37,273 bases of DNA. Origin: an uncultured Gammaproteobacteria bacterium (GTDB lineage Bacteria > Pseudomonadota > Gammaproteobacteria > PS1 > Pseudothioglobaceae). Position numbers and translations under genes: made by a program. Position 1 is the stretch's first letter. The number at the start of each line of letters is the position of its first letter. Shown piece after piece: positions 31,757 through 37,273 of the stretch. The DNA is taken from assembly GCA_902509905.1 (NCBI GenBank), contig CABWZI010000015.1, positions 1-37,273 on the forward strand, read 5' to 3'. The notes under the pieces are model-generated. The model worked only from the letters and a program-made list of their open reading frames with translations. It was not told where the DNA came from and did no database searches.

Positions 31757-32761
31757 ATGAGCCCAACGACGACCAAACTTACCCTTGATGAGATTTTTAA
31801 TTTAGCAAAAACTGCGCTAACTAATAATGGTGCAAATGAAGAGAATGCTGATGCAGTTGCAACTACTGTGACTAATGCTGAGAGAGACGGGTCTGTTTCT
31901 CATGGCTTGTTTCGTATACCAGGATACATTAAAGCCCTAAAAAGCAATAAAGTGGATGGTTCTGCTAAACCAGAAATTGAAGAGGTAACGCCCACAATTT
32001 TCAGGTGCGATGCTCAAAACGGATTCGCTCCTCTTGCTCATAAGTATGGAATTAAAAAGCTAATTGATGCTGCAAATACCTTTGGTATTGCAGGCCTTTC
32101 TATTCAGCGCTGTCATCACTTTGCAGCACTCTGGCCAGAGGTTGAAGCCATTAGCGACCAGGGACTCGTTGGCTTAACATCTGTTTCTTATACTCCAGCG
32201 GTAGCACCTTCGGGAGGAACGACCGCCTTGTATGGAACAAATCCAATCGCATTTTCGTGGCCACGACCTGGCAAAAACCCAATTGTTTTTGATATGGCAA
32301 CAGCTTCAATGGCAAAAGGTGAAATACAAATTGCAGCGCGCGATGGGCACTCTGTTCCCCTTGGGACAGGTCTTTCAGCTTCTGGCGAGATGACTACTGA
32401 TGCGGCAGAAATAGATAAAGGTGTTTTATTGCCATTTGGTGGCCACAAAGGATCAGTCATTGCACTTATGATTGAGCTTTTATCAGGACCGCTAGTGGGT
32501 GAGACTTTTTCCTATGAATCAAAGGAGCGCGACAACGGAGATGGGGGGCCAGTTCAAGGTGGTCAGTTCATATTGGCTATGTCGCCTAAAATATTATCTG
32601 GAAAAGACACATCAGAACAAACTGAAGACTTTCTTAAAAAATATAAATCCATAGATGGTGTTCGTATTCCAGGCGAGAGAAGGCACAACAATAGACAAGA
32701 TAACGGCCCTAGGGATGTAAACTCTGCATTGGTTGAAACGATTAAAGGTCTTTGTTCTTAA
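31757..32761 (+). CDS. Ldh-family reductase (delta1-pyrroline/piperideine-2-carboxylate reductase-like)
   Basis: 334 aa of the malate/L-lactate dehydrogenase (Ldh_2) fold, unrelated to classical LDH. Features include AERDGSVSHGLFRIPGY (46-62), IQRCHHFAALWPEVE around 116-130 with the catalytic-type His pair, GTNPIAFSWPRPG and KGVLLPFGGHKGS near 215-230. This subgroup with SHGLFR and GTNP/PRPG resembles DpkA/LhpD-type imine reductases that reduce delta1-pyrroline-2-carboxylate to proline or delta1-piperideine-2-carboxylate to pipecolate using NADPH. Its divergent partner is the hydroxyproline-family enzyme, which in known routes supplies that imine. The stop TAA shares TTAA with the opposite HdeA-like gene. 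Confidence 0.87.
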   Translation: MSPTTTKLTLDEIFNLAKTALTNNGANEENADAVATTVTNAERDGSVSHGLFRIPGYIKALKSNKVDGSAKPEIEEVTPTIFRCDAQNGFAPLAHKYGIKKLIDAANTFGIAGLSIQRCHHFAALWPEVEAISDQGLVGLTSVSYTPAVAPSGGTTALYGTNPIAFSWPRPGKNPIVFDMATASMAKGEIQIAARDGHSVPLGTGLSASGEMTTDAAEIDKGVLLPFGGHKGSVIALMIELLSGPLVGETFSYESKERDNGDGGPVQGGQFILAMSPKILSGKDTSEQTEDFLKKYKSIDGVRIPGERRHNNRQDNGPRDVNSALVETIKGLCS

Positions 32762-33075
32762 AGAAGACTGGAATACAGATAATCAGCTAAATCAACTGTA
32801 TCACTCTCTGGATTTTTACTGCAATAATTCACTGTAGCAATATAGATAAGTTCTGGATCTGGCTTAAGGGGATAGCTAGAGGTTTCATAATTTCTTCCAG
32901 TGTAATAGCCGCTAAACCAAAACATAATCATTGTCTTAACATCTGAATTATTCTCGCTCACTAGCTGATTCACTTTTTCACATTTCATATAACCTACCGC
33001 AAGGTAGGCGTGCGCATTGGAGAGAGCAAAAAGATTACAAACGACAATACTCAGAATAATGAAATATTTTTTCAT
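32758..33075 (-). CDS. HdeA-like small periplasmic protein
   Basis: 105 aa with a signal peptide (residues 1-23, ending NAHA). The mature part has the HdeA/HdeB pattern: a first Cys (Cys32) in KCEKVNQLV, the MFWFSGYYTGRNY segment (the W-x-x-G-x-x-x-G core), IATVNYC with the second Cys (Cys85) and a final ADYL helix. HdeA-type proteins are disulfide-bonded periplasmic acid-stress chaperones; relatives with other roles exist. It lies 17 bases after the thiolase stop on the same strand, so it may be a transcript tail, and overlaps the imine reductase by four bases (shared TTAA). Low sequence similarity makes the assignment moderate. Confidence 0.6.
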   Translation of the reverse strand: MKKYFIILSIVVCNLFALSNAHAYLAVGYMKCEKVNQLVSENNSDVKTMIMFWFSGYYTGRNYETSSYPLKPDPELIYIATVNYCSKNPESDTVDLADYLYSSLL

Positions 33076-33092
33076 AACTTTCTTTAGAATAT

Positions 33093-34277
33093 CTAAAGTC
33101 TTTCAACTGCCATGGCAACTCCCATCCCGCCACCAATGCAGAGAGTTGCGAGACCTTTGTCAGCTTTATCTCGCTTCATACCATGAAGAAGTGTGACTAA
33201 TATTCTTGCTCCTGAAGCGCCTATCGGATGACCAAGTGCAATCGCACCTCCTGTGACATTGACTTTAGAAACATCCAAGCCAAGAGAGTCATTGACAGAC
33301 ATCGCCTGAGCAGCAAAAGCCTCATTAGCCTCAATGCGATCTAAATCAGAGGCCTTCCATCCTGCTTTTTCTAGACATTTAGTACTTGCTGGAATTGGGC
33401 CAGTTCCCATAATTGTTGGATCGACTCCTGCACTTGCATAGGAGACAATTCTTGCCATAGGTTTAAGTCCAAGCTCTTGTGCTTTTGAAAGAGTCATAAC
33501 CATAACAGCAGCTGCTCCATCATTAATACCTGAAGCATTTCCAGCGGTAACAGAGCCATCTTTTTTAAATGCCGGTCTGAGTTTTGAAAGAGACTCTTCG
33601 TTTGTTCCATGCCTAGGATATTCGTCCGCATCAAAAATAACATCATCGCCTCTTCTTTGTGGAATGTTGATTGGTGTTATTTCTTCACGAAAAAGATCAG
33701 AAATCTGAGCAGATTCAGCCTTTTGTTGAGATGATGCTGCAAATTGATCTTGATCTTCTCTAGTATAGTCAAACTTAGAAGCAATATTTTCAGCTGTAAC
33801 TCCCATATGGTAGTCATTAAAAGCGCACCACAAACCATCTACAACCATAGTATCAACCATTTCCCAGGGGCCCATTTTTTTACCCTCTCTTGAGCGTGGT
33901 AAAACATGCCCTGAAAGGCTCATATTTTCTTGGCCGCCCGCAATGACTATTTCGGCATCTCCACATGCAACAGCCTGAAATGCTAACTGAACTGCCTTGA
34001 GCCCACTGCCACAAACCTTATTAATTGTCATTGCTGGTGTTACATCAGGTAGACCAGCATCTATTGAAGCCTGACGAGCAGGATTCTGCCCACTTCCAGC
34101 AGTCAAAACCTGTCCTAAAATAACTTCATCAACATGAATAGCTTCTAGTCCAGTTTTTTGAAGTAACGATGTAATTACTGCAGACCCAAGTTTATGTGCG
34201 GGTATTGTTGAAAGAGTTCCTCCAAATGATCCAAGCGCGGTTCTTGTGGCAGCAACAATGACTATTTCATGATTCAT
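33093..34277 (-). CDS. Acetyl-CoA acetyltransferase (thiolase)
   Basis: 394 aa, full length for biosynthetic/degradative type II thiolases. The acyl-accepting Cys89 is in NKVCGSGLKAVQLA, His350 in ALGHPIGASGAR, and the second active Cys380 in LCIGGGMGVAMAVERL at the C-terminus. It condenses or splits acetoacetyl-CoA. Its neighbours (the FAD enzymes, imine reductase and ABC transporter) suggest a place in the final steps of an amino-acid or related catabolism that yields acetyl-CoA, but it could also be for general short-chain use. A TATAAT lies on the minus strand at 34311-34306 as a possible -10 box. Confidence 0.93.
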   Translation of the reverse strand: MNHEIVIVAATRTALGSFGGTLSTIPAHKLGSAVITSLLQKTGLEAIHVDEVILGQVLTAGSGQNPARQASIDAGLPDVTPAMTINKVCGSGLKAVQLAFQAVACGDAEIVIAGGQENMSLSGHVLPRSREGKKMGPWEMVDTMVVDGLWCAFNDYHMGVTAENIASKFDYTREDQDQFAASSQQKAESAQISDLFREEITPINIPQRRGDDVIFDADEYPRHGTNEESLSKLRPAFKKDGSVTAGNASGINDGAAAVMVMTLSKAQELGLKPMARIVSYASAGVDPTIMGTGPIPASTKCLEKAGWKASDLDRIEANEAFAAQAMSVNDSLGLDVSKVNVTGGAIALGHPIGASGARILVTLLHGMKRDKADKGLATLCIGGGMGVAMAVERL

Positions 34278-34305
34278 AATTTACATTGATTATTTAAATG
34301 CAATT

Positions 34306-34311
34306 ATTATA
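34306..34311 (-). promoter_or_regulatory. Candidate -10 box of thiolase gene
   Basis: TATAAT on the minus strand, 29 bases upstream of the thiolase ATG at 34277. The -35 region has no good match, so the promoter is only possible. An 8-bp inverted repeat (TATTTCAA/TTGAAATA, 34342-34364) lies between it and the upstream ATPase gene. Confidence 0.3.
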
Positions 34312-34371
34312 GAGCCTAGAAAGATCTTAACTCTTGGTAATTATTTCAAGACTAGTTTGAAATAGCACCTC

Positions 34372-35466
34372 TTAATTTTCAACTGGGGCTTCAATTCTTC
34401 CATTTTTTGCATCATAAACATTCAAAGAATCAACTGTGTAATTAACATAAACAGATTCTCCTACAGTATATATAGAGTCATGGGCAACTCTGGCAATGAC
34501 AGGAGTTTTGCCACGCGTTAACTGAATAATTGTTTCAGGGCCATTTGGCAGAACTGCTGTTACAGAATATTTTTCACTAGATGATATTTTTTTCTTTGAA
34601 ACAACTAGATCCTCTGGATGCGCACCTAATACAATTTCATTTGAAATTGGAACCCATCCAACATCTATCTTTACATCACTGTTGACAAAGAAAGAGCTAT
34701 CTTGTTGCTCTTTTCTGAGATTAATAAGATTAATTCTCGGCATACCGATGAAATCTGCAACAAATGTATTGCTTGGTTGACGGTAAAGATTTCCAGGTGA
34801 TGCTACTTGTTGTATTTCACCACTTTTCATAACAACAACTCTAGTTGACATCGTCATAGCCTCAGTTTGATCATGTGTCACATAAACGGTAGTAGCTTCT
34901 GACTCTGATTGAAATTTTTTTAACTCAACTCTCATATCCATTCTCAATCTTGCATCAAGATTGGATAGTGGCTCATCCATTAAGAAAACTGGTGGCTTAG
35001 TTGCTAAAAGTCTGGCCAGTGCAACTCGCTGCTGCTGTCCACCTGATAATTCAGATGGGTACCTATCTTCAAACTCTTTCATTCCAAGACTTTTAAGAAC
35101 GCTATCAAGTGTTTCATTTGAAATATTTTTTGGAGTCTTTAATACATCCAAACCAAATTTAATATTATCACGAACTGTCATATGCGGCCAAAGCGCATAA
35201 CTTTGAAAAACCATACCTAATTTACGCTCACCTGGTGAATTCATAATCTTTTCTTCAGAGGAGAATACTACTTTATCCCCAATAATTATTTCGCCTTGAT
35301 CAGGCGTTTCAAGACCAGCAAGGCATCTCAGCAAAGTTGTTTTTCCACAACCTGACGGACCAAGTAACACCATAAACTCACCGGATTCTATCTCCAGCGA
35401 GACGTTTTTAAGTGCTGTTTCAGAGCCATACTTCTTAGTTAAATTTCGAATTATTATGTCTGCCAT
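34372..35466 (-). CDS. ABC transporter ATPase (Fbp/Pot type, with TOBE domain)
   Basis: 364 aa cytoplasmic ATPase. Walker A GPSGCGKT (36-43), Q-loop MVFQSYALWPHMTV (85-98), signature LSGGQQQRVALARLL (140-154), Walker B FLMDEPLSNLD (161-171) and switch His198 in YVTHDQTEAM are present, and the C-terminal part (about 240-364) is the TOBE regulatory domain. The class powers import of iron(III), polyamines, thiamine, 2-aminoethylphosphonate and similar solutes. It follows the two-domain permease by 13 bases and so completes a transporter whose substrate-binding protein would be upstream, outside the window. The substrate cannot be read from the ATPase. Confidence 0.95.
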   Translation of the reverse strand: MADIIIRNLTKKYGSETALKNVSLEIESGEFMVLLGPSGCGKTTLLRCLAGLETPDQGEIIIGDKVVFSSEEKIMNSPGERKLGMVFQSYALWPHMTVRDNIKFGLDVLKTPKNISNETLDSVLKSLGMKEFEDRYPSELSGGQQQRVALARLLATKPPVFLMDEPLSNLDARLRMDMRVELKKFQSESEATTVYVTHDQTEAMTMSTRVVVMKSGEIQQVASPGNLYRQPSNTFVADFIGMPRINLINLRKEQQDSSFFVNSDVKIDVGWVPISNEIVLGAHPEDLVVSKKKISSSEKYSVTAVLPNGPETIIQLTRGKTPVIARVAHDSIYTVGESVYVNYTVDSLNVYDAKNGRIEAPVEN

Positions 35467-35479
35467 TTTTCAATCCTAA

Positions 35480-37273
35480 TTAAAGTTTTTCTCGCAACCT
35501 TGTCATCCTACCCTTGCCAATCCACCAAAGAATTAGTTCTCCTAAAATAGTTAGAACTGCAACAATCAGTACTAATGCATTTGAAAGTTGGGTTAGTCCC
35601 TCTTCCGCATAACCAAAACCAGCTGTCATGAGAACTCGTGTTGATGGGGTAATTAACAAAATGATTAATGATAACTCTCTCATAACGCCTACAAAACTAA
35701 CCATCATTCCTGAGGTAAGGCCCGAACTTGCTAGCGGCATAACAATTCGCCTAAAACGCATACTCCAACTTGCGCCAGCTACCTCTGCTGCCTCCTCAAG
35801 CTCCTTGCCAATTTGCGTTACCGCAGTAACACCTGTTTTTACTGAATAAGGAAGTCTACTGACTACTGAAATCAAAACCAAAAGGGTAAAAGTTCCATAT
35901 AGAGCTGGAATTGGACCTACTGGCTCTGCAAACAAAGTTAAATACATTGCCCCAAAGGCAATAGTTGGAAACAAGAATGGAATGAAAGCAATCTGATCTA
36001 GCGCATTGGCTAAAGGATTATCAGCTCTTCTTACAACTATGTATGCAATGATGAGGCCAATAATCGACGCAATTACTGCTGATAGTGATGCCAGTTTCAA
36101 AGTATTCCAGGTGGCTCCAATAATATTGTTATTATGAAAAACTCCAGGCTCTCCAAAAGCTATATCAGGGTTAGATTTTCCAGTCCAAAAATGCCATGTT
36201 AAATTTTCTAGTCCATAAAACCCATCAATCAACATAATAGACTGGATAGCTAAAAGAATTAAAGGCAATATTCCAACTACAAAAGCAAACAAAGCAACAA
36301 CGGTAAATACTGGCCATCGCCACTGACCAAGGTTAACTTCTCTGCTTCTAAAGCCTTTACCACCAATAGTTTCAAATCTGCTGGATTTCTTTTTGATAAA
36401 TCGATTAGAAAGCCAAATAGAAATTAAAGATATGACAATTAAAATAACAGCTAAAACAAAGGCTAAAGAATCTAACCCAAGAGCTAGATTGGCATAGACC
36501 ATTGTGGCGACTGTATGAAACTGAACTGGGGCGCCCAATAAAAAAGGTAATGCAAACTGCCCGATAGTTTTTCCAAAAGTCAAAATAAATGCTGCCACAA
36601 AGGCAGGTGCAACAACTGGAAAGGTAATTTTTCGTAAGATCGTCAGCTTTCCAGCCCCCGAAATGAGTGCACTTTCCTCCATCTGAGAATCAATTGTAGC
36701 TAGAGCGCCAGCAACTAAAAGATAGGCAAAAGGGAAATAATGTATGGCGAGTGTAATTGAAATTGGAACTGTTCCATATGAGAGCCACTCGGGCGGTGCA
36801 ACTCCTAATATAGATTCATAAAGTCCAGGCTGCCCCCCTACTTTTGGACTTCGAAATACTGTCTCCCAAGCTAATGCAATTGCAAAAGATGGAATAATAT
36901 ATGGTAGAGTAAGTACAGGTTGAAGCCAAGCCTTTCCTGGCATATTTGATCTCACGACGCACCACGCCAAAACTCCACCTGCTGAGAGAGCTATAACAGT
37001 TGAAATAACTCCTGTAATGAGCGTATTTAGTAGGGGGCTATAAAGCATTTTTTCTGAAATAGGACTAGCCGTTGCCTGAAGCCAATGGAACCATGTGAAT
37101 TCACCAGGAACTGCGTCTCTTGACAAACGCCTGTCCCCTTCACCCCAAGTAAGTGTCTCAATGACCAACTGGAAAAACGGCCACAAAACTAAATAGGCTA
37201 GAACCATTAACAGTATAGCAAGCGCTATATTTACTGGATTCAGCAGGAGCCTTCGAATAGCTGAGTCAAACCA
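35480..37273 (-). CDS. ABC transporter permease with two fused MetI-type domains (5' end outside window)
   Basis: The frame is open to the window edge, so 598 residues are visible and the N-terminus is missing. It has about 12 transmembrane helices arranged as two permease halves, each with an EAA-like ATPase-contact loop: EESALISGAGKLTILRKI in the first and EEAAEVAGASWSMRFRRI in the second. This fused architecture is that of FbpB/SfuB-, ThiP- and AEP-type importers. A short basic stretch RRLLLNPVNIAL precedes helix 1. It lies directly upstream of the ATPase gene. The binding protein, probably just beyond the edge, would tell the substrate. Confidence 0.93.
   Translation of the reverse strand, partial: WFDSAIRRLLLNPVNIALAILLMVLAYLVLWPFFQLVIETLTWGEGDRRLSRDAVPGEFTWFHWLQATASPISEKMLYSPLLNTLITGVISTVIALSAGGVLAWCVVRSNMPGKAWLQPVLTLPYIIPSFAIALAWETVFRSPKVGGQPGLYESILGVAPPEWLSYGTVPISITLAIHYFPFAYLLVAGALATIDSQMEESALISGAGKLTILRKITFPVVAPAFVAAFILTFGKTIGQFALPFLLGAPVQFHTVATMVYANLALGLDSLAFVLAVILIVISLISIWLSNRFIKKKSSRFETIGGKGFRSREVNLGQWRWPVFTVVALFAFVVGILPLILLAIQSIMLIDGFYGLENLTWHFWTGKSNPDIAFGEPGVFHNNNIIGATWNTLKLASLSAVIASIIGLIIAYIVVRRADNPLANALDQIAFIPFLFPTIAFGAMYLTLFAEPVGPIPALYGTFTLLVLISVVSRLPYSVKTGVTAVTQIGKELEEAAEVAGASWSMRFRRIVMPLASSGLTSGMMVSFVGVMRELSLIILLITPSTRVLMTAGFGYAEEGLTQLSNALVLIVAVLTILGELILWWIGKGRMTRLREKL

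Noticed and set aside
34342-34364. Inverted repeat TATTTCAA/TTGAAATA as a terminator of the ABC transporter operon
   Set aside because: The stem is almost all A-T pairs and no T run follows on either strand; it is only noted with the thiolase promoter.

Overview
This window is a gene-dense, AT-rich (by eye about 37% G+C) stretch of bacterial chromosome, most likely from a marine gammaproteobacterium with a compact, partly streamlined genome. The evidence is the single-copy housekeeping set (pyrF, serA, serC, serB, aroC, queE, uvrB, aspartate-type aminotransferase), two tRNA genes with encoded CCA ends, very short intergenic gaps, several overlapping or abutting genes, and many transport and small-molecule catabolism genes. 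The clade cannot be fixed without searches; the SUP05/Arctic96BD-19 (Thioglobaceae) or SAR86 type of open-ocean lineage is a guess. No CRISPR array, insertion sequence, rRNA or phage module is visible. No gap without a gene exceeds 300 bases; the largest are 6056-6328 and 3472-3720.

Layout. 1-3471: the 3' part of a Sel1-repeat/EF-hand protein, then on the minus strand a glycine-zipper envelope protein, an SGNH hydrolase carrying a 52-codon internal duplication, pyrF, and tRNA-Val. 3721-7159: tRNA-Arg, then serA and serC (minus) divergent from serB (plus), so the whole phosphoserine route to serine sits in one place. 7262-11704: a secreted DUF2141 protein, an SDR oxidoreductase, aroC with a promoter-spanning palindrome, a SulP anion transporter and an exported small heat-shock protein. 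11755-15093 (minus): uvrB, queE and a lipoprotein. 15155-20342: an aminotransferase, an aldehyde dehydrogenase plus M81 metallopeptidase operon, and a convergent serine hydrolase.

20481-26731 is a mosaic of small genes: a tandem pair of paralogous four-helix membrane proteins, each with its own terminator, an EamA exporter, a ribbon-helix-helix regulator with a small partner gene and a cluster of GTATAC palindromes upstream, an alpha/beta hydrolase, a phytanoyl-CoA-dioxygenase-type oxygenase, DUF6356, a secreted protein, a MazG-like pyrophosphohydrolase, a small membrane protein and an NTF2-like protein.

26814-37273 looks like a catabolic island for amino or imino acids: two FAD-dependent DAO-family oxidoreductases, a saccharopine-dehydrogenase-like enzyme, a proline racemase/hydroxyproline epimerase family protein with a Ser/Cys pair, and an Ldh-type imine reductase. 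These are followed by an HdeA-like periplasmic protein, a thiolase, and an Fbp/Pot-type ABC transporter (ATPase plus a two-domain permease cut by the window edge). The racemase-family and imine-reductase genes are divergent neighbours, which fits a short hydroxyproline-to-proline route. The added saccharopine-dehydrogenase-like and FAD enzymes make the full pathway unclear, and this is the best candidate here for undescribed metabolism.
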